A DNA stretch of 64,000 nt. Source: Chrysomallon squamiferum (lineage: Eukaryota > Mollusca > Gastropoda > Neomphalida > Peltospiridae). Every line of letters starts with the position of its first letter. Position 1 is the stretch's first letter. The DNA lies in NCBI GenBank assembly GCA_012295275.1, contig CM022677.1, forward strand, positions 6,683,280-6,747,279, in the 5' to 3' direction. The notes below the pieces were generated by a model. It did no database searches. It was not told the DNA's origin and worked only from the letters and a program-made list of their open reading frames with translations. The position numbers and the translations under genes are program-made. Positions 21,233 through 34,439 of the stretch are shown here, piece after piece.

Positions 21233-21690
21233 TAACTCACAGATACATATATAACTACACAGGTAAATAAATAAATTACTGTTGTTTTTCAGAAACTGCT
21301 CTGTACACAAGAAGAGCTAATTGTGTGAGTCACCACAGGGTAGAAATGTCATCAAAGAATATGGCAGAACAGGAGGATCTACAGAGGTTGTTGTTATAGT
21401 AGTAGTATTAGTCAATGCCATTGTTATAGTAATGTAGTTGTTACAGCATTAATAATATTGTAAAATTGATCTTGGTGATGTTTTAGCAGGTGATGTCTCC
21501 ATAGCTTTGTAATAGTAATGTATCTAGTGAGACTCATGGTGATTAAAAAAACTGGTTGTAGTCAAATTACTGGTTGCAGTGGTGGTAGTAGCAGTACCAG
21601 TTCTAATAGTAGTTGTTTTTAGAGAAATGATAAATGTAAGAAGAAGAGTAGGTTAACAGCAGTGATAATAGTAGTAATAGTAGTCATAGT
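21190..21690 (+). repeat. Dispersed repeat, partner of the inverted copy at 8435-8965
   Basis: Reverse complement of 8435-8965. It starts with (TC)n at 21190-21229. It includes an exon-like block after TTTTTCAG at 21292 that is open here (ETALYTRRANCVSHHRVEMS) but interrupted in the other copy. Confidence 0.88.
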
Positions 21691-22317
21691 TGTTGTTGTT
21701 GTAATAATTATAATAATATTAGTATATAGAAATACAGGCATAGGAGTAATACTGAAAAGAGTAAAAAATATCACTTTTATTATTAATGGATAGTAATTTT
21801 AGTAAAAGCAGTATTATTTCAATAAAAGTAACCCCAGTTGAATAAGGAATAATAGTAAATATTAGTTATAGTAATGATGGTAATGAAAGTGGCATGTAGT
21901 GTTGCAGTAAATGTAGTAGTAGCAGTATTTTATTTATTTTATATTTTTTACAATATTTTATTTATTTATTTATTTATTTATTTTCTCAAACTAGGCAGTG
22001 CACCCACCAATGTGACTCTGACTCAGAGTTGTTGAAAGTTCTGCTGATGAAGAGCTCAATTTTGGTGACCTGGACATTGAAGCTGACCACATCAGACTAC
22101 AACGATTCTTAAGTTGGAGAGTCTTACACCAGTCACCAATCTCAACAGTCAAATATCAGGGAGAAAACATTTGAACGTGCTAAAACCAGGCAAAGAAAAA
22201 CATTAAAGTGAAATCTCTTTCTGGTTTTGCAGGTGATTTTGAGAGAAAAAACCTGAAGATGACAAATTCTTCTGATACTGTTACTAGCCAGTCAGAGGAA
22301 TTCAGTTAAAACAGAGA
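21690..22317. other. Low-complexity and exon-like remnants
   Basis: GTAGTA- and ATAATA-rich up to 21950, then TTTA repeats. A short open stretch near 22030-22160 reads ESSADEELNFGDLDIEADHI, then RLQRFLSWRVLHQSPIS. It is followed by stops. I do not recognise it. Confidence 0.35.
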
Positions 22318-23520
22318 ACTGTTCTGAAGTAAGAGGTCTCGATATCTTTTATAATAATAACTAATAATAAAATTATTTGAGCAACCGTTTCTTTCCTTCC
22401 ATATGTTTTAAAACAAGAGCCACTAATAATTATTTTATAGGAAATATTTATTTCACACAGACTTGGTTAAAATGATAGAATTATCTTTATTTTGTTCTCA
22501 GTAATTCACACCTATATCCAGATAAATAAAGTCAGTATTAAAACATTGTTAAAGTATAATTCCTAATAATTTTTCCATGACTGAAATTTTTCTTCCCAAA
22601 GATTTTATTGTGCAAATTAATCAAATGCTCCTAGCCTGAAATAGGTAAAAAAAATAGTCATTTAAATAATGTACGTTAAGATTAGAATGATAAACGATGC
22701 TTATTTTTATTTATTCTTATTTTATTTTTATTTTATTAATTTTTCTTTCTATATTTGTTTATTTAGATGAATCTGTCTAAAAAAAGGGGAATGTACAAAA
22801 TCCACAAAATTGCCCGATTGTGACCAAATAGTAAGAAACAAGTGACTCATAGATGAAACAGTTTATTAGTGTCAATGTTACTGTTGCAGTATCTGCATTA
22901 TTTTGTTCATTTATTCTTTTTTTTTTTTTATCAGCTGGATCACTTCCTCGTTCAGGATTCAAATCTGTTAACTTTAATAAACATAGATTTGTAGGTGATA
23001 AAAGTTCAGTTCAGATCAAGATAACACTTCAGCATTTTAATCACTGCAGTTTTGTGTTAGAATAATATACATAAACTAGCTGATGAACTGAATGATATTC
23101 ACAGATAATGTTTATTTTTTAAGAATTTATTCAGCTGTCATTTAATGTTATAAAAATATATATATATTTTTTCTTAAATATAACAAAAATATCTGAAGGT
23201 ATAAAGGACTTTTTTATGGTTTGAATTAATTATATCATCACATTTTAAAATGTTAAATATTTGTAATTAATTGGAATTCTCTTGATCTTTGGGATTAAAA
23301 GATTATTATTCTGGATAAATTTATTGTTGTAGCCAGATTATTAACTTATATTTTTAATCAGACCTAAAATTAGATGTATAGAATCAGTTCTAAGTGTTCC
23401 AAAAAAGTAATGCGGCTTGTAATCAAAATGACTGAATTCACATACCTGAATTAACATTTTGTTATTAGAACTGAAAAGCATTGGTATCTATTAGTAAACT
23501 AATAAATGACAGAACTTATC
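22318..23520 (+). repeat. Segmental duplication, copy A (partner 44985-46690)
   Basis: Shared landmarks in order are TGTTCTGAAGTAAG (22320 / 44985), the ATTTGTTTATTTAGA block (22752 / 45779), GGGATTAAAAGATTATTATT (23290 / 46480), then TTATTAACTTATATTTTTAA and AAAGCATTGGTATCT (23475 / 46665). Same orientation, moderate divergence with indels. Confidence 0.85.
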
Positions 23521-24410
23521 AATTAGTTATTTAACTAAAATGCCTGTCATTTTTATAGGCTGATGACAATGAATTCTTTTCAATTTACAGGTGGAAACTG
23601 TCAAGTCCATGTCAGATTGTGTATTTCTTTTAAACACTTGGTCAAAGACAGAGTTTGTCAGATCTCACTCTCTCCCTTACAGTACAAGGCAAGTCGGTGC
23701 TGAAGATTCAGAGGGGAATCCACAATTTTATGGAATTCAGCTTTGCATTCTTCTTGTTTAGTATTAGAAAAACTTTTATAAAGAAATATTTTCACATATG
23801 TTTATGAATTTAGTTATAAAAGACAATTATTCCTTTTAAATTGACCAGAATGTAAAATTTGTAGTGATACTTTTTCATAGATATATATTTTTTGTTTAAA
23901 TTATTTATGATTTATTATTAAAATCTATTACAATAAGAGACAGATGATGTTTATTTATAATAATTTCTTTCTAACAATTAAACACAATCGAAAAGTACTT
24001 ATTATTCTATTAATTTTTTTTATTTAATCTACAGGAAAGACAAGATTAAAGGAATAGGGAGAAGAATTTAAATAGATGAGGTATCTATTGATATGGAACA
24101 ATTATTATTCACAAAAGATGGATTTTTCATTCCAAAGCATTTTCCAGAGAAAATGTTGACAGTACACATCAGTGTTGATTGATTATTCTCCAGTAGTTAA
24201 CAGTGGATGATTCTTGGTTGTTATGGAAGGGAACAAAAACTTCCACTAATGACTAATGACACTGCAAAAGCTATGTGTGTTTCAACATTACAAATAGAAG
24301 AAATGAAAATATATGGAGAAATGATATTTACAGATAGACAACAAGCAGGTTCCAGCTTAATGTTGTTTTCATAGACAATATTAGCAAGTTTAGAGCTACT
24401 ATAAGTGATT
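23521..24410. other. AT-rich spacer, weak exon-like pieces
   Basis: No supported gene. Around 24050-24180 there are short open stretches after a CTACAG acceptor, but they contain stops and match nothing I know. Confidence 0.5.
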
Positions 24411-24439
24411 TAAAGGAAAGGAGAGAAGATTGACAGAGA

Positions 24440-24610
24440 TATGAGACTGACTGTCTGATGGGAGGTTAACAGGTAAAGAGATACACAGGAAGATAAACAG
24501 AAAGAAAGAGAGAGATGTTGATAGACTGATAGAGAGGTAACGAGATACACAGGAAGATAAACAGAAAGAAAGAGAGAGATGTTGATAGACTGATAGACAG
24601 TTAGATCAGT
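24440..24610 (+). repeat. 64-bp tandem duplication
   Basis: GAGATACACAGGAAGATAAA plus the following GAAAGAAAGAGAGAGATG and TTGATAGACTGATAGA repeats with starts at 24478 and 24542, a period of 64 bp. Confidence 0.88.
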
Positions 24611-24649
24611 AGAAGTTAACAAATGAATTCATAGATGTAGATGAATTTA

Positions 24650-25690
24650 GCCAGATAGTTAAACATGTCAGTGTCTATCTATCTATTCTGTGTTTTCTTC
24701 TTTCTGTCATGTGTGTTTGTGTGCCAGGCATACAGTAAAATACATAGGTTGTAATGTAGCTGTCTAGACATAGTTAGTTATGTATGTAGGTAGTTTGACA
24801 GGGAATTAGATATATGACTGATGGATGGTTATTGATCTGTCATAATGTGGATAGATAAACAAATTGGTATATAGGTCAGTAGTTCAGTAGATTGATATGT
24901 AGATATATGTAGATAGTTATCTAATAGACATCAGACACAGAGAGACAGATAGGTAGGTAGGTCAGTAGTTCAGTAGATTGATATGTAGATATATGTAGAT
25001 AGTTATCTAATAGATATCAGACACACAGAGGGACAGATAGGTCTGTAGGTCAGTAGTTCAGTAGGTTGATATGTAGATATATGTAGATAGTTAACTAATA
25101 GATATCAGACAGAGAGGGACAGATAGGTAGGTAGGTCAGTAGTTCAGTAGGTTGATATGTAGATACATGTAGAGAGTTATGTAGCAGACAGACAGATAGG
25201 TGTAGACAGGTATGATGGTAATGTGGAAGACTATATATATATATATATATATATAGCTACAGGTGTAGGTATGTAAGCTGGAGCAGAGAATAGTATATAG
25301 AAGGAAAAGTCGCTTGTCTTTTTTGAAGAGTGAATATATTGAATAAATATGTGTGCAAACATACAGAACTATAGGGAGGTTTGAAGGTATGTAGACAAGA
25401 AGATGTTTAAATGACTGATAGATGTTACTGATATATAAACTGTTAGGTAGGTTGATTATGTAGATAGAATGAGAAATTAGATATACATATAGAGATACAT
25501 GTAGAAAGTGTGTGTGTGTGTGTGTCAGTGATTGACAAGGATCGCTAAATAAGGGAATTGTGAATGAGAGTTATAAATGGACAGTAACACAGAAAGATAG
25601 ATATAAAACGTAGTTATAATAATTTAGGGAGATAGTCAGGAAGATGAATATCTGATTCAATGGATTGTTATTGATGGATGGAGAAATATA
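24650..25690 (+). repeat. GATA/GTAG-rich tandem region, includes an 86-bp repeat
   Basis: AGGTCAGTAGTTCAGTAG recurs at 24873, 24959, 25048 and 25133, giving about four copies of an 85-89 bp unit. The wider region shares phrases such as AGGTTGTAATGTAG, AGACATAGTTAG and TGATGGATGGTTAT with 43630-44560. Confidence 0.85.
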
Positions 25691-25710
25691 TATAGGGAGG
25701 CATTTCCTTA

Positions 25711-25910
25711 NNNNNNNNNNNNNNNNNNNNNNNNNNNNNNNNNNNNNNNNNNNNNNNNNNNNNNNNNNNNNNNNNNNNNNNNNNNNNNNNNNNNNNNNNN
25801 NNNNNNNNNNNNNNNNNNNNNNNNNNNNNNNNNNNNNNNNNNNNNNNNNNNNNNNNNNNNNNNNNNNNNNNNNNNNNNNNNNNNNNNNNNNNNNNNNNNN
25901 NNNNNNNNNN
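25711..25910. other. Assembly gap, 200 N
   Basis: Exactly 200 ambiguous bases. A round number is a scaffolding placeholder, not a measured size. The left flank is tetranucleotide-rich repeat and the right flank is unrelated AT-rich sequence, so adjacency across the gap is not proven by the sequence. Confidence 0.98.
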
Positions 25911-27240
25911 CCATTTCTAATTGTGTTTTAATTCTGTCTCCCGTTCTTTTTATTGTTTCGTTCTTTTCATTCGAATTATATTTGTTTTGTTTTAATTCTA
26001 TCATAGTTCATAATACTATAATAGCTGTAGCTTTCTTTTTTACATTTTCTTTTGCATGTTTACTCGTTTATTCCTTTCATTCTCTCATCCTTGTTCCACA
26101 TCCCGCATTGTAATATTACTCTGTAGGGGAAGTGTACGTATACTGATCCTGTGACAGTTCTCAGCCTCTGATTGTTTGAAAGGTGTTTAGCCACAACTGT
26201 GTGATACCTCGATCAACATCGTGCATGTTGTGATATTAAAGACAGCGGAAATCAGCTGACGCGAAAAAAACAAAACAAAGAATAAATCTTATTTCAGCCA
26301 TGTAAATTTATTTGTTTTGCTATTTTTTGTGTTTGTGTAGTGGTATATAGATGCATATGTAGGATATATTATATATTTCTAGGTTAGGACGCAGTCTCTG
26401 CATATGGGGATCGAGGAAATTCGCCTTCCGAAAAATTAGATGAGGTAAAACAAATGTGTTCCTTTCGGTTCTGTTTCTTAGTAATTTGCTTCATAGAAAT
26501 GGCTAGACTAGTCTCGATAAACCACGATGTTTTGAATATACTTACCACTGAATGTTTTTTTCTTTTACTTCATCTTCTTTGTATTATTATTATTACTTTA
26601 AAGAACATTTGTATGAAAAATGAGATGTGAGTGAAATATTAAAAAAAATTCAAATATTTCAAGATATATATTCTAATTATTAAAGGTATTACCTCACGTT
26701 TCAGACTTTATATAACACTTATAATTATTCTTCAAAACTAGAAAAAATAAATGCTCTGAAAATTATCTATGAAGAAATTTATGTTTCCCGTCATGACACT
26801 TTTTGCTACAGTATAGTTACCACATTCCTTCATAAAACGTGTTAAATGCAAAAGCAAAAATATGATGCTATATACATGTTGTTGAATAAAACATTCATTC
26901 CTTCTTTTTCTCATTAACAAATATTATACTTATTATAAACAATAATAGGTGAAAATGTATATAGTAAATTAGTATTACTGTTATTGTTATGTTATTATTG
27001 CTATTTTTACTATTAATATATTTTACTACTATTATTACTACTATTACTACTACTACTACTATTGTTGTTATTAAGGTTATTAATATTATTGATATTAATT
27101 TTTATCATCGTCATGATTAAAATGTGATAAAAATAATTGAAATATCAACAAATGATAATAAGCAGAAAAAATGTGTTTGTCTGTCAAATGTAGATTGATA
27201 AAAAAAGATCATGTTTTTATTAAAATTAGTAAACTTTATA
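25911..27240. other. AT-rich spacer, partial copy of the 20.1-20.4 kb block
   Basis: No gene. 26545-26645 resembles 20140-20370, including the AATGAGATGTGAGTGAAATATT-type donor flank. The rest includes TTATTA and ACTACT runs. Confidence 0.5.
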
Positions 27241-28354
27241 CTTACTACTAATGTTAAATATTTTCTATAGGTCACTTCAGTATCATTGAGGTGCTGCCTA
27301 GAAAGTTAACTTACATCATGGAGAAGGATGAATCAGCTGTTTAAAGAAACCATTCTCATGCATTCTGAGTTGTGAGTTTATTTTATTTTGTGTCTTAGAG
27401 ACAATTCTTAATTAACAATAAAGCAGTGTAATAATAATCAGTTATTTGCTGTTTTGTTAATTTTTATTTTTATTATTATTATTAACATTATCATTATAAT
27501 GCTTTACTTGGTGCCATGGGAATTCCCCTAAGTTGTAAATGTGTATCTGTCTCGGGCAGGTACTACTGTCATCTGTCACATCAATCACATATGGGTTAAT
27601 ACAATGAAACCAGCAAATATATAAATAACTAGTTACCAGGTGTGTTTAGGGGACAGCGATGGTTCCACCATTCTGTCCTAACAAAAAATCTCCAGGCTTT
27701 TATAAGAAAAAAAGGGACTTGTTTAATTTGGCAACTTTGAACTTTGCCACTAGACGTGTATCGCCAGATCATTCTGTATAACAAGAACCTGTAACACTGA
27801 GGCATTTTGTTGATTCGGCAGACAGAATCAGTAGTCAGGATACATGACTTTTACAGGTGGAAAATTCTTCCCTCACATTTGGTAACATTATTTATTAAAG
27901 GGATAAGCTAGGCAAAAAACCAAATCCGTTATCTTTTAGGTTATAGAACTGAAAAATGTGATTATTTTGTGGTAAATTTCTAGATGTTAAAACAAAAGAA
28001 GAAGAAGCATCATATTTTATGAGTATTTTAAAATGTTTGACTTTCCTGTTACCAGATGGAACTGTCAGCCTTCACACAGTGTCACTGTCCCTGTGATGAC
28101 AGACACACTGAAATACATTGGAGATGGATGTACTGTAGCCATTGTCTATAATTTCTATTGGCTGCAGTCTCTCAATTTTCATGGTTTGTTTAATAGGCAC
28201 AATTTTTGTAAATAAAATAATATATCAGATGGTATAACTTTAACATTTAGCATTAAATTTATGAATGTTAATATCTAGTAAGACAGATGTGTTGTTGTTG
28301 TTTTTAAATTTTATATTTCATAATTGATAAATTCTTATTTTATTATTAGGTCAG

Positions 28355-28434
<80 letters not shown>

Positions 28435-28710
28435 GTTATTGAATATTTATTGCCTCATGGTTATTTATTTATTTTTCAGAGACATGTTTGAAAGATGGGT
28501 TCGGAACACTAATTCTTTATGTAATCTACACCTCATCAAAACATTCTGTGAACAGCATCTTACCATCTACTTTTTCCACTTGATAAAACTAACATCTTCT
28601 GAATGGTCAGGAAACAAACAGAAAGTAATTTTTGTGAGAGTTTTTAATTATGGTTCAGGATTTTACTTTAAAAAAATGTACATTACAAGCCAAAAATTGT
28701 ATTAAATATT
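27241..28710 (+). other. Exon-like fragments of unknown origin
   Basis: Short open blocks follow AG acceptors at about 27271 (HFSIIEVLPRKLTYIMEKDE), 28056 (MELSAFTQCHCPCDDRHTEI) and 28480 (RDMFERWVRNTNSLCNLHLI). None has a family match I can defend. (TC)n at 28362-28432 precedes the last, much as (TC)n precedes the exon-like block at 21292. Confidence 0.3.
28362..28432. repeat. (TC)n microsatellite
   Basis: About 35 TC units. Confidence 0.92.
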
Positions 28711-30350
28711 TTATTATATGAATTTATGAAATTTGTTATTGTACTGGAAAAATTTATATTTGTAATATTCAGTTTTAGTGTACAGACTGATGAATGCTTT
28801 TACCTATGTAAATATATTTGTATTATTTAAAATGGATGCTTTCAGGTTTTTTGAAGATCCTTATATAATGTCAGTATTTCAGAAGCTGCCAATAAAGAAA
28901 GTTAATATTAAAGGAATTTTTAAATGAGTGCTCCTCAGTTAAATTGTATGAAGATTTATTTCATCAGACAGCTTACATTGCAGGGTTTATTATTATTTGT
29001 ATTAATGTTAATTCAGCATCTCGCTATGGTAATGGAAGTCAAATATCACGAAACACCAAGTACTCATTAGCTTTCACAAAACTGAGTTGAGATTCAGAAC
29101 TAAACAAATCAAACTCTACTCCGTAAGTATTCACTTAATCATTTGTTAAATTTATAGTGATGGATAGACTGGCTCAGTGGTTAGAGTGCATGGCCAAGGT
29201 TTGTTGTGTTCCAGGATGTGTATGTTTGTTTTTTGTGGAAAGGTAAATATTAAAAACAGATTTTTAGTTTGTCAGGCTGTCAGTTCACATTGCAGAAACA
29301 GGTTTTCTTTTTCATTAGCTGAATTGTTGTTTACCTTTAAAGATGCAAAGAAGTAGTAAAAACATGCTGTGTATGTTCTTAAATAAAATATTTCTTCTTT
29401 ATTTTAGCCACATTTATATTTATCAATAATTAGATTATAAATGAAGTGTTTCTAAAAGATACTAAATTTTTTAATGCAGTATTTACATTTATATTGTAGT
29501 ATACAATCCGGATACCTTAGAATACTTCATTATTTCCATATTTCCACTAGCTTTGTTTTATTCTTGTTTCTGGTGTCAACAATCATTATATTTTCTTGAT
29601 CTTATTATTTTTTTAATTCTTCTTATATTTTTATTATTATTTTATTTATTTATTTGTTATTTGTTTTAATCTCTATATTTATTTTTCCATGATTGACATC
29701 ATTCCTCAATACAAATATCTTTAACAGACTGAGTATGCCAGAATTATACACTAATTTATTCAGTCTGTGAAGTTTATATTCCTTATATCATTTATTTATA
29801 GATTAACTGAGTCATCATCTATAAAATATTCCTGTATCATCATGTAAATGCCTCCATTTTAATCCTCTTCATCATCCTTATCATCATCATCAATTATAAA
29901 TTATAAATTTAATATTACAGGGCTGTAATATCATAAATTAGCTTTTCTGTTAAATTTTATTTTAAATTTTTATTTGCAGATTAAATTAGTTTGCTCACTT
30001 GTTTATTACTGTTCTTATTTTCAAACCCTGCTAATTATTATTATTAATCTAAATTAAGCCATTGCTAAATTTAATGGACCAGAAATATTAAAATCTGTTA
30101 TTCTCAGATTTATGTTTTTAAGTTTTATTCACATGTATTATTACATGTACAATCAAAACACTATCTAGAGCATTTAATGAATTTTCATAGAAAATTTGTT
30201 ACTAAACTTAATAAGTGGTTAATTGTTACAATAAATTAAAGATGCTATAAAGCATTCTTAGTGGTGGTATTTATAATGTAAAATCTGATCAATATCTAAT
30301 TTTTTAGTATACATGTAATATTCTATTTTGATTTTGATTTTCTTTCTTAA

Positions 30351-30406
<56 letters not shown>

Positions 30407-30487
30407 GTCACAAAATATTTTTTGTAAATCCAAATAATATAATACAATGTTTTTAAATTGATTATTTTGTTTTTGTTTTTCTGTTAG
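28711..30487. other. AT-rich spacer
   Basis: No gene seen. (ATT)n with about 18 units lies at 30352-30405. A tRNA-like fragment lies at 29165-29200. Confidence 0.55.
29163..29215 (+). repeat. tRNA-derived SINE head fragment (box A only)
   Basis: GACTGGCTCAGTGGTTAGAG contains a good RNA polymerase III box A (TGGCTCAGTGG) in the position and context of tRNA 5' halves. No box B (GGTTCGA-type) follows at the right distance, so this is not a tRNA gene; a decayed SINE head is the likeliest reading. Confidence 0.4.
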
Positions 30488-30555
30488 TTTCCTGCAATGT
30501 ACTTACTCAAAATCGGCAGACATGGGGAGCACCTACAGAAGACCAGCATCTCCAG
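30488..30555 (+). CDS. Exon-like block before the hairpin
   Basis: Open 68-bp block between TCTGTTAG and GTAAAG reading SCNVLTQNRQTWGAPTEDQH. Both splice borders look acceptable. No family recognised and no neighbouring exon found. Confidence 0.3.
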
Positions 30556-30583
30556 GTAAAGTAATAATAAACAGTACAACTTA

Positions 30584-30655
30584 TACAATCTGTGTCATAT
30601 GACAGTATCACAGTATTAATCTACCTGGTGATGCTGTCACATGACACAGATTGTA
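30584..30655 (+). ncRNA. Hairpin, 28-bp arms, miRNA-precursor-like
   Basis: The left arm 30584-30611 begins TACAATCTGTGTCAT. The right arm 30628-30655 is its reverse complement at 26 of 28 positions, and one of the two differences is a G-U pair in RNA. The loop is 16 nt. Total length 72 nt fits an animal pre-miRNA, and it lies 28 bp downstream of a possible splice donor. It could equally be a small palindromic transposon remnant. I do not recognise a known miRNA seed. Confidence 0.35.
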
Positions 30656-31635
30656 CATATATTTCACTATTTCATTATTATTTTGAAATGTATGTTACAT
30701 ATTTATATAACCATTTAACAAACCATATTTTTTATTTATTTTTATTTTTATTTTTTGTCAGATGTAATTCATGTGTTATCTATAAACCAGTAACACTAGG
30801 CATAATTGTTTTTCTTCTTTTTTGTAATTTTTTTTCTCACTAATATTTGAATATTGGCTGTGATACCAACAGCCTTACCTTGTTGTATTCAAATTCAGCT
30901 ATAAGTTTTGGGAAAAGAAAACAGAATCATGTGGGTTGTTCTTAACAGGTTTTTAGTAATATTTATATTATGTATATAATCAGCATACTTTTGCTGTTTT
31001 AACCTGTCAGGCCATCTGACCTTTGACCATGGACAGTGACTGGCCGATGCAATGTTTTAACGCAATAAGTGAACTGGAATATGGTCACATTGCGTGCTTT
31101 ATCTTCTCTGTGACTTCTGATGTTCCATATAAGGTGTGTCAGCCAAAGGGACGCAACTTGAGGTTTGTCTGCTTCAGCTTTTCGTTTCAGTTTTGGTTCA
31201 CTGTTATTTGAGTTTTGGCTGCAGCTTGGAATAAACAACTTTTTCAGTCTTCACATTTTCAATGGATTGGTTAATTATACATATAAATATGAATATTTTT
31301 ATTAAGTGTTTAAGAACATTATTTCAGTCATTTCTGTATGGATAATGACAGAGTCAAAGGTGCTGTTTTGCTAAGTGAGAGATGATTCTTGCTTTATAAA
31401 ACAAAATGTTCTCTTTTACAGTTTAAGAGTATGGTCTTGATGTGAAAGAATAAAAAGAAATACAATGTATAATATGTATGTAGAAATTTAAAGAATGTTT
31501 AGATGTACCAGTTTCTACAACTGATTACATCTGGAAAGAGTTTCATATCAGCGGGCTTTGTGTTTGTAAACAAAACAAAACCTTTAAAAATCAGATAATT
31601 TCCCTTTAGTTGGCCCAATTATCTATTAAAAATAT

Positions 31636-31689
<54 letters not shown>

Positions 31690-32827
31690 TTGTTAACCTT
31701 AAATATGCAAGTATGTAGATTTTGTATTTTTTGCCAATATGATAAAAAAATGCATGAATAGATTGTCATGCAAGTTTAATTTAAAAATGTTTTAAATATA
31801 TGTAAATTTCCCTTTTGTCAGCTCCTGTCTAAAACAAAAATTAATTAAAAATAGATTGTATCAAAACATTTAAAATAAATTTTAAATGATATGAATTTCT
31901 CATTTGATGGCCTATAATCTATTCAAATTTAATTATATGTAAACGTGCCCTTTGGAAACCTAGATCAGTAAAAACGTACACAAAAACATTGTAAAGGCAC
32001 AAGCTGAATCTGAAATAATATGCAAATGTGTTTTGTGGGCTGGTGTGAATAGTTACTTCATTATAAAGCAAACATCACGATGGGAAATGGTCGTTATCAT
32101 GTTTAATGTTAATTTGTATGCAATAAAAAAAACATCCATTTCAGCTAAGAAAGTTGTTTATTTGTATTTCCTAATGAAGGAACCCAGTGAATAGGCGGAA
32201 TTATTTATAATAATAATAATAATAATAATAACACAGTAGTAATTATAATGATAATAATGGTAATTATAATAATAGTAATAGTAATAACAACAGTAAGGGT
32301 AATACAAATAAATATAATAATAGTAATAATAATAAAAAAAATTATAAAATAATTCAAATTAATTCTCGTTATTCAGAAATAGCTAATGTGAAATTGTTAT
32401 TTTTATTCTCTCTTGATAAAATACTAAGTGAAGTAACAATATGTTTTTTTACAAAATCTGATAGTAGAGAAAAATAAGTTACATTTATTGTTGCTAATTC
32501 TAACAAATATTTCATTAAAAACTGTAGATGTCAAAGTCCAAATTTGTCTAACGTTGTGGTGGAATTTAAGACTGTTTTGATTCTGCTGAAAATGTTAACT
32601 GGCTGCACATTGAGTTTGAAATACTGTTCTTCACTTTAATTTCTGACTATATCCAAGCCCAAAAATTTAAAATAAATAAGTAAAATAAAAAAATTAATAA
32701 ATAATAATTAATAATAATAAATACAACAAATAAATAAAATAATTATGAAAAGAGATAGAAACACGTGAATGAGGCAGAGAATTAGACAGAGACAATTTAG
32801 AGACAACGAGACAGTGACAAAGACGGA
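30656..32827. other. AT-rich spacer with a (TA)n run
   Basis: 31023-31211 (+) and 31238-30999 (-) are open but short and match nothing I can name. (TA)n lies at 31640-31687 and AATAAT runs at 32206-32340. No supported gene. Confidence 0.5.
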
Positions 32828-32830
32828 CAA

Positions 32831-33173
32831 AGAATAAACAGAATATATAAATATATATATTTTATTAACGTTTTACTCAAAGAATAAAGAGAATATATAA
32901 ATATATATATTTCATTAACGTTTTACTCAAAGAATAAAGAGAATATATAAATATATATATTTCATTAACGTTTTACTCAAAGAATAAAGAGAATATATAA
33001 ATATATATATTTCATTAACGTTTTACTAAAAGAATAAATAGAATATATAAATATATATATTTCATTAACGTTTTACTCAAAGAATAAAGAGAATATATAA
33101 ATATATATATTTCATTAACGTTTTACTCAAAGAATAAACAGATTATATAAATATATATATTTCATTAACGTTT
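32831..33173 (+). repeat. 50-bp tandem array, 7 copies
   Basis: The unit starts AGAATAAAGAGAATATATAA, continues ATATATATATTTCATTAACG and ends TTTTACTCAA. Units start at 32831, 32881, 32931, 32981, 33031, 33081 and 33131. Copies differ at only a few positions, so the expansion is recent or homogenised. Confidence 0.95.
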
Positions 33174-33329
33174 CCTCATCTGTCATAGTAAAAATAAAAA
33201 AACATTCTCATAGATAAATGAGACAGTTCCACTTGTCACTTGTCATTGTGCATAGTGAAATTTCTACATATTTTTAATAATGTTTTTTGATTTTTTTTTG
33301 AAAAGAATAGTGATAAGCACTCAAAAAAC

Positions 33330-33395
33330 ATTACGAATAACCGCTTTACGATGGCAACGACGGCGACATTAATAGAAATAGTTTTTAACATTTAA
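33330..33395 (+). repeat. CpG-rich dispersed monomer, single copy
   Basis: TTTACGATGGCAACGACGGC followed by GACATTAATAGAAATAG. Same family as 18650-18830 and 41511-41890. Confidence 0.8.
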
Positions 33396-33593
33396 AACTA
33401 ACTTGAACGTACTCAGTAAATAAAGACGAAACATGACCCCTATTTAAAACTCGGATTTAAAACATGTCTGTAGATCTCCAGTGAGATATCCAGTTTCATA
33501 TTTAGTCATGTTTTTAAAACATCCTTCTTTTTTAATTTATATTTTTATATTTGCACTTTTTGTTCGTGCGGTTGTTTCCCCTATTTTATTTTT

Positions 33594-34439
<846 letters not shown>

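Noticed and set aside
25665-26004. Open frames across the gap
   Set aside because: They run through 200 Ns and carry no information.
29163-29235. tRNA gene
   Set aside because: Box A is good but there is no box B, no anticodon arm and no acceptor-stem pairing.
31000-31238. Open frames on both strands near 31.0-31.2 kb
   Set aside because: Short, overlapping, and neither strand gives a recognisable domain or splice context.
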